This document shows, piece after piece, positions 55,084-63,254 of a stretch of 64,000 nucleotides of DNA. The notes under the pieces were generated by a model. It worked only from the letters and a program-made list of their open reading frames with translations, was not told where the DNA came from and made no database searches. The translations under genes were made by a program, and so were the position numbers. Location of the stretch: assembly GCF_014201775.1 (NCBI RefSeq), contig NZ_JACHFG010000002.1, positions 124,001 through 188,000 on the forward strand. Reading direction: 5' to 3'. The stretch comes from Borreliella yangtzensis. Its GTDB lineage: Bacteria > Spirochaetota > Spirochaetia > Borreliales > Borreliaceae. Positions within the stretch are counted from its first letter, which is position 1, and each line of letters starts with the position of its first letter.

Positions 55084-55678
55084 CGTTTTTATTTTTTTTA
55101 ATTATGCAGATTATTATTGTTGTTGTAATTACAGTAATAAATATTGTAAATATAATTATTTTTATTTTTGAAAATATTATTTCAAATGATTGTCCTAGTT
55201 TAAAGCTTAGAGTAAAGTAAACTATTATTGAGAGTAAGGTTGCAAAAAAGTCAGAAACAATAAATAGATTGGATTTCATATTTCCCATTCCTGCTGATAT
55301 AAATATTGCGTTTCTAACTCCAAAGGGTATAAACCTTCCTATAAATAAAGTCAACACTCCGTATTGACCGTAATAGTAATTTATTTTGTCAAGCAGGTTA
55401 TTGACTTTTTTATTTTTAAACAATTTATTTCCCATTAATTTCCCAATGTAAAAAGATATTATGTCTCCAAGATAAGCTCCCCAAAAAATTCCTAAAAATA
55501 TTAATATAGTGTATTCATTTTTTCGACTAGATAAAATTCCACCCATTAACACTATTGCATCTTCGGAAATGGGAACATTAAGCCCTGCTAAAATCAGTAA
55601 AGAAAAAAATACTATTGGGGAATAAGCTATGTTTGAATCAATAGATTCTATTATTTTGTTTATATACATTGTTGTCAT
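55064..55678 (-). CDS. DedA family membrane protein
   Basis: SNARE-associated/DedA protein of 204 residues, a family of probable lipid flippases for undecaprenyl-phosphate or phospholipids in other bacteria. GLNVPISEDAIVLMGGILSS, FLGIFWGAYLGDIISFYIGKLMGNK and RFIPFGVRNAIFISAGMGNMK are family blocks with the re-entrant loops. Four to six membrane segments. Its start overlaps the end of pcs by four bases. BB0250 homologue; the single essential DedA protein of B. burgdorferi has been studied. Confidence 0.93.
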   Translation of the reverse strand: MTTMYINKIIESIDSNIAYSPIVFFSLLILAGLNVPISEDAIVLMGGILSSRKNEYTILIFLGIFWGAYLGDIISFYIGKLMGNKLFKNKKVNNLLDKINYYYGQYGVLTLFIGRFIPFGVRNAIFISAGMGNMKSNLFIVSDFFATLLSIIVYFTLSFKLGQSFEIIFSKIKIIIFTIFITVITTTIIICIIKKNKNVDKNLK

Positions 55679-56379
55679 CTATTTCTTGTTTTATAGGTTA
55701 AGTATATGCTTGCTAAAGTTAAATATGTAAAATAAAGTATGAGAACTGTTTTTGCTATTTTTAACGCTGTTGTGGATAATTCTAAAAATATTGATACAAC
55801 AAATATTAGACAACTTATTATTGTTATTGGTAGAGTAATTTTCCGTAATTCTTTAGTTTTTGACGGGTAAATAAATTTCATTGGGATAAAGCTTGTAATA
55901 ATGCATATTGATATCATAATAAGGTTTGTTGTTTGCTCTATTTTAAAGATTATGTTTAATATTACAAATACATTCCATAGAGAAGGAAATCCTCTAAAGT
56001 AGTCATCATTTGTTTTTGCGTCTGTTCTTGAGAATTGGTATGCTGATGAGAGTAATATTCCAATGCAAATGACGACTTTATATTTTTCCCCAATGAATTC
56101 TCCTAAATAAAAAAATATAACGGGTATGAATGTGTAGTTTATGTAGTCTGTAATGTTATCAAGCAGAGTTCCATCAATTTTAGGTATTAATTCTTTTACC
56201 CTAAGTTTTCTTGCCATAGTTCCATCAATTCCATCTATTATAAGTCCTATTATTGTTAACTTTAAAAGAAGAGAATAGCTGCCATTTACAATTGAAATTA
56301 TTGAGTAAAGTCCTACAATCAAGCCAGATGCTGTAAAAATATGCACAAGCCAAGCTAAAATCAAATTGATATTTTTCAC
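55675..56379 (-). CDS. pcs: Phosphatidylcholine synthase
   Basis: Joins CDP-diacylglycerol with choline directly to phosphatidylcholine, so host choline can be used. 234 residues, about eight membrane helices. The CDP-alcohol phosphotransferase motif is visible: D52 G53, A56 R57, G70, D74, D78, with the G-to-R spacing longer than the usual x8, as in Pcs enzymes. Spirochaetes of this group contain abundant phosphatidylcholine, matching a Pcs. Preceded by pepF 13 bases upstream; dedA overlaps its stop. Confidence 0.93.
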   Translation of the reverse strand: MKNINLILAWLVHIFTASGLIVGLYSIISIVNGSYSLLLKLTIIGLIIDGIDGTMARKLRVKELIPKIDGTLLDNITDYINYTFIPVIFFYLGEFIGEKYKVVICIGILLSSAYQFSRTDAKTNDDYFRGFPSLWNVFVILNIIFKIEQTTNLIMISICIITSFIPMKFIYPSKTKELRKITLPITIISCLIFVVSIFLELSTTALKIAKTVLILYFTYLTLASIYLTYKTRNR

Positions 56380-56392
56380 AGTAAATCTCCTT

Positions 56393-58165
56393 TTATTGGA
56401 ATATTTTCTTTATCTCTTCAAGTCTATGTTTAAAAATGTTAATGGTGTTTTCTATTGTTTCTTTTTTTGTTAAATCTACTCCGGTAATATTTAAGGAATC
56501 TAATGGATATTTAGAACCACCTGTTTTTAAAAATTTTATATAATTTTCTACTGCATTTTTTTTATTTTCTTTAATATCTTTGTATATTGATAGTGCGGCT
56601 GCAATACCTGTAGCATACTGATACACATAAAAGGGTGAATAAAAGTGAGGAATTCTAAGGCATTCAAGGGCACTTAATTTATCAAATTTTAGACTAGGTC
56701 CAAAATATTTTTCTAGCAAATTCATATAAGTTTCTGTTAGTGTTTCTTTTACTATAGGTTCTTCCTTGCTAATCATTTCATGAATAATGTATTCAAATTC
56801 AGCAAACATTGTTTGTCGGAAGAATGTTGAAATCATATCGTCAATTTGTGTGAGTTTTATATATTTTATTTTGTTAGTATCGGTTTCATTTTTAAGTAAA
56901 TATTCTGCTAATATTTGTTCGTTAATTATTGATGCTATTTCTGCTTCAAAAATAGAATAATTGTAGTGCGGAAATGGGTTGTTTTTTATGCTAAAGTAAG
57001 AGTGCATTGAATGTCCTGCTTCATGTGCAAGTGTAAACATATCTCTTATTGATTCGTCTTTGTAATTAAGAAGTATATAAGGTTTCCCATTGTATGACCC
57101 AGCGCTAAAAGCCCCCGATCTTTTTCCAGCATTCTCGTATTTATCAACCCATCTTTCTTTTAAAAGACCGTTTCTTAAAATTTCTGTATATTCATTTCCC
57201 AATATCTTTAAAGATTTTAATATTTTTTCACAAGCTTCTTCAAACGAATGTTTAAATGTTATTCCTTTTGTTAATGGTACATAAACATCATAATGATATA
57301 AATTTTCTTGGTTTAAAACTTTTTTTCTAAATTCATAATAATCATTAAGCGCAGATAAATTTTCATTGACAGTTTCGATTAAATTTGTATAAACCTTTTT
57401 ATCAATATTATTTGAAAACAGTTGCATTGAAAAAGTATTTTGAAATTTCCTTGTCTTTGCAATGAAGTGATTCTTCTTAAGGTCTGAAATAATAAGATTA
57501 GCAAGTGTATTTTCATTGTTTTTGTATTTTTGATAAAATTTTAAAAAAGCTTTTTTTCGTATTTTTTGATTTTCGTTTTGTAAAAACAGTGTGTAGGTAG
57601 AATTGGTTAAAGGGTGTCCATTAATTTCTCCGAATTCCATGTCAGCATTTGTTAATGCTGAGAATATATTTTGATAAGATGAGTAAAGGGGGGTGTAGTT
57701 AGCAAGTATTTCTTCTTCTTGTTCGCTTAAAATATGGTTTTTCTCTCTTAATATTTTCTCAATTGCAATTTTTTTCTCCTCAAGCCCTGGTTCATTTATC
57801 CAAGATCGAATTTTTTTTTCATCTGTTTTTAGTATTTTTGGCATAAAGAAGGATGTGGCATTAGATACTTTTGTAGTTAAATTGACACATATAGAATATA
57901 TTTTATTCGAATCCTTGTTGGTTACATCTGTTTCTAATTTAAGCATTGCATAGTAAGAGATTTTCTCTAAATCTTCCATAATTTCATAGTATTTGTTTAA
58001 AGTTTCTTTAAACAAATCAAAATTTAATTCCAATTTTTCATATTTGTTAAATTCTTTGGTTTTGATTTCAATAGCATTGATTGCTTTTGCATATTCTTCT
58101 TCATTTGCAAATAGAAAAGATAAATCCCATTTATCATTCTCATTGATTTCATTTCTATTTATCAC
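56393..58165 (-). CDS. pepF: Oligoendopeptidase F (M3 family)
   Basis: Cytoplasmic zinc endopeptidase degrading oligopeptides, 590 residues. The active-site HEAGH is at 381-385 (FTLAHEAGHSMHSY), with the downstream Glu in SIFEAEIASIINEQI. N-terminal helical domain begins NDKWDLSFLFANEEEYAKA. GTG start behind GGAGA in AGAGGAGATTTTAGTG. First gene of a minus-strand run with pcs and dedA. A peptide-dependent spirochaete needs such enzymes to use imported oligopeptides. Confidence 0.96.
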   Translation of the reverse strand: MINRNEINENDKWDLSFLFANEEEYAKAINAIEIKTKEFNKYEKLELNFDLFKETLNKYYEIMEDLEKISYYAMLKLETDVTNKDSNKIYSICVNLTTKVSNATSFFMPKILKTDEKKIRSWINEPGLEEKKIAIEKILREKNHILSEQEEEILANYTPLYSSYQNIFSALTNADMEFGEINGHPLTNSTYTLFLQNENQKIRKKAFLKFYQKYKNNENTLANLIISDLKKNHFIAKTRKFQNTFSMQLFSNNIDKKVYTNLIETVNENLSALNDYYEFRKKVLNQENLYHYDVYVPLTKGITFKHSFEEACEKILKSLKILGNEYTEILRNGLLKERWVDKYENAGKRSGAFSAGSYNGKPYILLNYKDESIRDMFTLAHEAGHSMHSYFSIKNNPFPHYNYSIFEAEIASIINEQILAEYLLKNETDTNKIKYIKLTQIDDMISTFFRQTMFAEFEYIIHEMISKEEPIVKETLTETYMNLLEKYFGPSLKFDKLSALECLRIPHFYSPFYVYQYATGIAAALSIYKDIKENKKNAVENYIKFLKTGGSKYPLDSLNITGVDLTKKETIENTINIFKHRLEEIKKIFQ

Positions 58166-58218
58166 TAAAATCTCCTCTTCCTTTTTTCATTGTTTGGAAA
58201 TAAATAGTACATTGAAAT

Positions 58219-58247
58219 TTTATAAACTTATGCTTTTTATTTTACAA
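58219..58247 (-). promoter_or_regulatory. Candidate promoter of pepF-pcs-dedA
   Basis: On the minus strand TTGTAA (58242-58247) and TATAAA (58219-58224) lie 17 bases apart, a fair sigma-70 match (4/6 and 5/6). It is about 50 bases upstream of the pepF GTG, in the gap after rdgB. Confidence 0.5.
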
Positions 58248-58283
58248 TAAAGTCTAAACTTTATGTATAAAAAGATTTTAAGT

Positions 58284-58889
58284 TTAACTATTGAATAAAG
58301 ATTCTAATAAAAATTTTTTAAATTTTAAAAATGCTATTCCTCGATGGGATATTTTGTTTTTTTCTTCAAGTTTTAGATCGCTAAGCTTTTTGTTATTTTT
58401 AGTTAAAAATATTGAGTCATAACTAAATCCATAGTTTTTATTATCATTTAAGCTTAATGCAATTTTTCCTTTAAGAATTCCTTCAAAATTTGATATTTGC
58501 CTATTTTTTGATATATAACTTATGTTGCATATAAAATATGCATTTCTGTTTTTTTCATTTTTCATTAAGTCTAGGATAAGTTGATTTTTTTCATTAGCGC
58601 TTAATTTTTTACGTAGCTTATAAATGTCATATCTTTTGGAGTAAATCCCAGGCTCTAAGTTTAGTGCTTCGATGCACAATCCAGAGTCTTCTCCAAAAAC
58701 ATTTTGATTTTTATTTAAAATTTCAAACAGTGCTTTTGCTTTAATCAAAGAGTTTTCTTTAAATGTTTTTCCTGTTTCTTTTATGTTAAAATTTTGAGGG
58801 ACTATTAAGTTTAAATTAGGTATATTTAATATACTTTTTACTTCATTTATTTTATTTTCATTTGTTGTTGCAAAAAATAGTGTTTTCAT
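58284..58889 (-). CDS. rdgB: RdgB/HAM1-type non-canonical purine NTP pyrophosphatase
   Basis: Hydrolyses ITP, dITP and XTP to keep deaminated purines out of nucleic acid. 201 residues: [16 protein letters not shown] (nucleotide loop), [43 protein letters not shown] (metal-binding Asp), [10 protein letters not shown] and [14 protein letters not shown] at the C-terminus are family blocks; the usual final phrase is SHRxxA. It is separated from pepF by 118 bases and divergent from the M23-bactofilin operon. Confidence 0.94.
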   Translation of the reverse strand: MKTLFFATTNENKINEVKSILNIPNLNLIVPQNFNIKETGKTFKENSLIKAKALFEILNKNQNVFGEDSGLCIEALNLEPGIYSKRYDIYKLRKKLSANEKNQLILDLMKNEKNRNAYFICNISYISKNRQISNFEGILKGKIALSLNDNKNYGFSYDSIFLTKNNKKLSDLKLEEKNKISHRGIAFLKFKKFLLESLFNS

Positions 58890-59086
58890 TTATATAATAA
58901 TAAAGTATTTGTGAGTTTAATTGTATAATAATATTTGCTTTAAGTATTATTTTCTTTGATTATGTGCATTTGTTGAGTATTTTTGTACCAGGTTTTTATC
59001 GAAAAATTTGGATTTTTGTCTAAGATATTAAAATATTAATTTTTAATTTTTTTGTTTGAGCGTGGTAATTTTTTTTAAGGTTTGTT

Positions 59087-60112
59087 ATGAAGAAAAGAAT
59101 TAAATTTAAAATTATTTTAGGTTTCAAAGGAATTATCAAGTTTTTTTTGGTTATTTATAATTATTTGTTTATAGCCCTTAAAGTTATACGTTCTTTTTTA
59201 AAGCAAAATATTAGCTTTATGATTATTCCCCATGTTAAAGGGAATGTAAAAAATATTAAAATTTCTTTTTTGACTTTATTTTTCTTTTCTACTTTTTTTT
59301 TAGGTGGTTTTATAGGGTTTGTTTTGCTTGCTGTCAATTATGTTACTCTCTCGTCAATTGTAAAATCTACAGAGAAAAATTACTCTTTAGCAGAATCTGA
59401 GATTGAAGATTTTAGAAATACAGTTGTGGAAATTAATTCTGTTGCAAAAAATTTTTCCAAAATTTTAGATGAGCTTAAAACTTCTTTAAAAATCAATTCT
59501 AATGGTGTTGATTTAAATAAAAATAAATTAGATGGAGATCTTTCTGATTTTATTGATTTACAAATTTTAGAGGCTAATTCAATAAAAGAGCTTAGTGATC
59601 TTAAAAATATTAAAAACAAAATAGAAAGTTCAATTCCTCCTCTTAAAAGCATAGTTAAGGTCTTGCATGCTCAGGATAAGCTTTTAAATGATATTCCTTC
59701 TCTATGGCCTCTTGCAGGTGGAGCTGGAATTATTACTTTGCATTTTGGTCCTGCTATTGAACCTTTTACTAGGCAGTGGTACATTCACAAAGGCATAGAT
59801 CTTGGAGGGGTTAGAATTGGAACTCCTATTGTTGCAACTGCTGATGGGGAGGTTGTTAGGGCAAGCTATCAATCAGCAGGCTATGGTAATTTTGTTCAGC
59901 TTAAGCATAAGTATGGACTTGCTACTCTTTATGCTCATATGTCGCGCCTTAATACTTCTAAAGGATCTTATGTTAAAAAGGGGCAAATAATTGGATTTAT
60001 GGGACAGACAGGCTATGCAACAGGTCCGCATGTTCATTATGAAGTTCGTGTAGGTTCTCAAGTTATTAATCCTGATATGTATTTAAATTTAGCAACAGGA
60101 GTTTCAAAATAG
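59087..60112 (+). CDS. Membrane-anchored M23 metallopeptidase (bactofilin operon)
   Basis: 341 residues (position of B31 BB0246). A basic N-terminus, one strong membrane helix at about 62-86, a coiled-coil stalk at about 95-200, and an M23 domain with HKGID (His234, Asp238) and HVH (315-317). All zinc ligands are present. TTAAGGTTTGTT precedes ATG. The bactofilin gene starts immediately after its stop codon. The pairing of an M23 peptidase with a bactofilin is known in shape control of other bacteria. Confidence 0.93.
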   Translation: MKKRIKFKIILGFKGIIKFFLVIYNYLFIALKVIRSFLKQNISFMIIPHVKGNVKNIKISFLTLFFFSTFFLGGFIGFVLLAVNYVTLSSIVKSTEKNYSLAESEIEDFRNTVVEINSVAKNFSKILDELKTSLKINSNGVDLNKNKLDGDLSDFIDLQILEANSIKELSDLKNIKNKIESSIPPLKSIVKVLHAQDKLLNDIPSLWPLAGGAGIITLHFGPAIEPFTRQWYIHKGIDLGGVRIGTPIVATADGEVVRASYQSAGYGNFVQLKHKYGLATLYAHMSRLNTSKGSYVKKGQIIGFMGQTGYATGPHVHYEVRVGSQVINPDMYLNLATGVSK

Positions 60113-60667
60113 ATGTTAAATTTTTTGACTGTAAAAAAAGAAAGAAAGGTATCGCCTTTGTTTCTTTTTGATGAAATAAAAACAATAGTGGGTGTTGGTG
60201 ATTTTTTTAAAGGAGACTTAGTTTCAAATAATTTTATTCGACTTGATGGCGATTTTATGGGTACTATTAGTTCTACGAAAAGAGTAATTATTGGAGAGAG
60301 TGGGAGGGTTAAGTCTAGTATTGATGCTAATGAACTTGTTATTTCCGGAATGGTTGTGGGCAATATTTATGCTAAAAGCAAGATTAAAATATTTGCTTCG
60401 GGATGTGTTATTGGGAATATTTCTTGTAAGTCAATTGAAGTTGAAGAGGGCGCTATTATTGATGGGTATATGAATATTGGCGTGGATTATCTTAGAACTC
60501 CTGAAAGAAATACATTTTTTTATACTGGTTCTTATAAGGTTAACGAAGATCTTTTAATTGAAATCGATAAAGAATATCAAGAAGAAAAAAAGTCTTTTCA
60601 ATCTTTAGAGAATGAAGATAATAAATACTTTTTAAGTGTTATGAATAAAATAGATGAAAGTAAATAA
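60113..60667 (+). CDS. Bactofilin
   Basis: Polymer-forming cytoskeletal protein, 184 residues (position of B31 BB0245). The core is a right-handed beta-helix of short repeats at about 25-135 (GVGDFFKGDLVSNNFIRLDG; ISSTKRVIIGESGRVKSSI; NELVISGMVVGNIYAKSKIKIF; GNISCKSIEVEEGAIIDGY), flanked by a short N-terminus and a charged C-terminal tail. Nucleotide-independent filaments that recruit wall enzymes are expected. The next gene overlaps by 14 bases. Confidence 0.92.
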   Translation: MLNFLTVKKERKVSPLFLFDEIKTIVGVGDFFKGDLVSNNFIRLDGDFMGTISSTKRVIIGESGRVKSSIDANELVISGMVVGNIYAKSKIKIFASGCVIGNISCKSIEVEEGAIIDGYMNIGVDYLRTPERNTFFYTGSYKVNEDLLIEIDKEYQEEKKSFQSLENEDNKYFLSVMNKIDESK

Positions 60668-61148
60668 TTTGATTTCTGGAGCATTAAATCTTAATTCGAA
60701 AGATTATAAAAAAGGTGGTAAAAAAGTATTTTCTGATAAAGGTAATGTTTTTTCTTCGGTGTTTGAGATTGAAAGTTTTAAAGCGGATAAGCAATTTATT
60801 TTACTTGAAAATGGTGAATTTAATCTTGATTTGATTAAGAATATGTTAGATGGAATTAACGAGATTGGGGAGAGACTTTTGAGCGAGCCTTCTAGGCAAA
60901 ATGTGATTTTTTACAAAAAAGTTATTTCGGAATTTTTATCCATCGTTATATCATCTTCTGTTTGTTTGAAAGAACAAAAAGGGGGACGCTTGGGGGATCC
61001 TAAGCGGCCCAAGTATAGAATTATTAAGATTATTAACGACAAATTGGACAAACTTGCTTATTCTGTTTTACAAAATCAGATGACCCAGATTAAACTGTTA
61101 GATAGCATTGAGGAGATTCAAGGTTTGCTTGTGAATTTATTAATGTGA
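60654..61148 (+). CDS. DUF327 (YaaR-like) protein
   Basis: 164-residue helical protein (position of B31 BB0244). The central and C-terminal helices (LLENGEFNLDLIKNMLDGINEIGERLLSEPSRQNVIFYKKVISEFLSIVI; INDKLDKLAYSVLQNQMTQIKLLDSIEEIQGLLVNLLM) match DUF327/YaaR, whose function is unknown. Overlap with the bactofilin gene implies coupled synthesis. The operon ends at the hairpin just downstream. Confidence 0.87.
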   Translation: MKVNNLISGALNLNSKDYKKGGKKVFSDKGNVFSSVFEIESFKADKQFILLENGEFNLDLIKNMLDGINEIGERLLSEPSRQNVIFYKKVISEFLSIVISSSVCLKEQKGGRLGDPKRPKYRIIKIINDKLDKLAYSVLQNQMTQIKLLDSIEEIQGLLVNLLM

Positions 61149-61194
61149 ATTAGTTTTAAGTTTTAGAAATATAAAATGCTTGAAACTTAAAATT

Positions 61195-61225
61195 AAAAGG
61201 GATTGTTAAACAATCCCTTTTTTTA
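61195..61225 (+). terminator. Rho-independent terminator, probably bidirectional
   Basis: AAAAGGGATTG pairs with CAATCCCTTTT around a TTAAA loop, followed by a T-run (61218-61224). It closes the M23-bactofilin-DUF327 operon on plus; read on minus the flanking AAAA also gives a T-rich tail, so it can stop glpD transcription as well. Confidence 0.9.
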
Positions 61226-61240
61226 ATAGCAAATGTTAAA

Positions 61241-62830
61241 TTAACTTTCAATTAAATATTTTTTACTTATTTCTGAAAAGCTTTTTATTTGTTCGTTTTT
61301 CCACTCTTCAGATTTATTTAATTTTTTCATCATGATTTCAGCAACTTTTGGAGCAGCCTCAATTGTAGCTTGAGGATTTAAAGGTAGCGACCTTGTTCTT
61401 CTTGCTAAAACATCGTCAATAGTTTTTGCTTGCTCAAATTCAATTGAGAAAATTATTTGGGCTTCATTTAAATCTAGGCCCTCGTGTATTTTTTTGTCAA
61501 AACCCTCCATATTTTTTAGAATTTCAAAGTCACTTCCATAAGCCCTAAAAGGTTCAGGAATTTTTAGTGCATCTTCTTTTTTAAGATACCCGTGTAACTT
61601 TAAATCTTCTGTAGTTGATATAATACTTGGTATTAAATTTTTTTCTATGGCTTTGAGCAAGGTTTTTTCTGCCATTTTTCTATATGTAGTATATTTTCCC
61701 CCTGCTATTGTAATAAGATTTGAATCTGATATAAATATTTTTTCATTTCTTGAAATTTTTGAAGTGTTGCTTTCAGCTTTTGGATCCATTATTAATGGTC
61801 TTATTCCAGTATATACGCTTTTTATATCTGATTTTTCTATTTTAATGTTTAAATAGTTGTTTAAATTATTTATTATAAAGTCAATCTCTTCATCAAATCT
61901 TTTAGGTTCTTCGTCTATCTCTTTTATGGGGATGTCGGTACTTCCGCAAACAACACTGTCATACCAAGGAATAGCAAATAAGATCCTATTATCACTAGTT
62001 TTAGGCATCAATATTGCATAATTTTTTGGGAATTTGTCTTTTTTGATTATTAAATGGCTACCTTGGGAAGGTTTGATAATGTTTAAAGCCTTTTCATCAT
62101 CTAATTTTCTTATTTCGTCTGAAAATATTCCTGTTGCGTTTATTATACATTTGCTTTTCAGTGAAATTTGTTCTTTTGATAATTTATCTTGTATGATGAC
62201 TCCCGAAAGTTTTCCGTTTTCCTTGTTGAATTTTTTAAGCTCTGTGTAGTTTAGAGCAATGCCTCCTTTTTTGGTAAAGGTTCTTAATAATGTTATTGCC
62301 ATTCTCGCATCATCGAATGAATCATCGTAATATAAAACAGAGCATTTAAGACCTTCTGATTTAATATTGGGAGCTTTTTCAATAGTAGATTTTTTTGATA
62401 GTAATTTAGTTTTATATTTGCTGTTCTTTTCCTTTCCCATAAGATTATGGTAATAACATAGGCCAAAATAATAATAAGGTATTTCTAAGACATTATAAAT
62501 AGGTGTAATAAGCGGGCATTCGTTAATTAAATGAGGTGCATTTTTTTCAAGAATTGCTTTTTCTTGTAAAGCTTCTTTAACTAAAGAAATATTCCATTGA
62601 GCTAAATATCTTACTCCACCATGAATTAATTTACTTGATCTAGAAGAAGTTCCTTTTGCGTAATCAAATTTTTCTATAAGTATTGTTTTATATCCTTTTG
62701 TGATTGCGTCTACTGCTATGCCAAGACCTGTTGCGCCTCCTCCAATTATTATAAGATCGAATTCTTGATTTTCAAGATCTTTTAATTTTGTTTCTTTGTT
62801 ATTATTCATGAAATTTAAATCTTCCTCCAT
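61241..62830 (-). CDS. glpD: Glycerol-3-phosphate dehydrogenase (FAD)
   Basis: Oxidises glycerol-3-phosphate to dihydroxyacetone phosphate for glycolysis. 529 residues with FAD loop GGGATGLG at 30-37, then KGTSSRSSKLIHGGVRYLAQ, the GlpD/GlpA signature, and GIRPLIMDP later. From ATG 62830 the second codons form GGAGGAAG, which could instead serve ATG 62809 (long spacing), so the start is not certain. It follows glpK and a small unknown gene on the same strand, consistent with the known glpFKD-type operon for tick glycerol use. Confidence 0.95.
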   Translation of the reverse strand: MEEDLNFMNNNKETKLKDLENQEFDLIIIGGGATGLGIAVDAITKGYKTILIEKFDYAKGTSSRSSKLIHGGVRYLAQWNISLVKEALQEKAILEKNAPHLINECPLITPIYNVLEIPYYYFGLCYYHNLMGKEKNSKYKTKLLSKKSTIEKAPNIKSEGLKCSVLYYDDSFDDARMAITLLRTFTKKGGIALNYTELKKFNKENGKLSGVIIQDKLSKEQISLKSKCIINATGIFSDEIRKLDDEKALNIIKPSQGSHLIIKKDKFPKNYAILMPKTSDNRILFAIPWYDSVVCGSTDIPIKEIDEEPKRFDEEIDFIINNLNNYLNIKIEKSDIKSVYTGIRPLIMDPKAESNTSKISRNEKIFISDSNLITIAGGKYTTYRKMAEKTLLKAIEKNLIPSIISTTEDLKLHGYLKKEDALKIPEPFRAYGSDFEILKNMEGFDKKIHEGLDLNEAQIIFSIEFEQAKTIDDVLARRTRSLPLNPQATIEAAPKVAEIMMKKLNKSEEWKNEQIKSFSEISKKYLIES

Positions 62831-62912
62831 TTTAGTTAATTTCTTTTTTTTAAATTTTTTAAATTAAATGCTAAATTTGAGAAATTCACAAAGATAACTT
62901 GTTTTAAGTTTA

Positions 62913-63182
62913 TTAAATAGCACTGTAAATTAATTGCATTGGTAAATTTTCAATTTTTTGTGATTTTTCGATTTTTAATATATTATTAACCATTTTTGTA
63001 TTTCTCCAATGAATTGGGCCCTTTTTGTAAGGTGTAAATATTTTATTTTTTAAGTCCATGTGTAACACCAATAGATATCGATGAGCAAATTTAGTTAAGA
63101 TTTGCCCGTATAATCGATTTATTTGCTTACCAGGTATTTTTATATGTTGTTTTAATTTTAAAAAATCAAATAAATCATGCAT
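62913..63182 (-). CDS. Small unknown protein between glpK and glpD
   Basis: 89-residue basic protein (position of B31 BB0242), unrecognised. Lys/His/Ile-rich with YLLVLHMDLKNKIFTPYKKG in the middle; no signal peptide or membrane helix. CGAGGACAAATT before ATG is a fair ribosome site. Placement inside the glycerol operon suggests cotranscription with glpK and glpD, but no function is indicated. Confidence 0.72.
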   Translation of the reverse strand: MHDLFDFLKLKQHIKIPGKQINRLYGQILTKFAHRYLLVLHMDLKNKIFTPYKKGPIHWRNTKMVNNILKIEKSQKIENLPMQLIYSAI

Positions 63183-63254
63183 AATTTGTCCTCGGTTTAT
63201 TGTTTGTTACAATCTTTAAAGCCTTGTTTTTAACTTTTATAGATTATGAGAATC

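Noticed and set aside
58252-58278. Inverted repeat TAAACTT/AAGTTTA after rdgB as a terminator
   Set aside because: Only seven AT-rich pairs with a loop of about 18 bases and no T-run.
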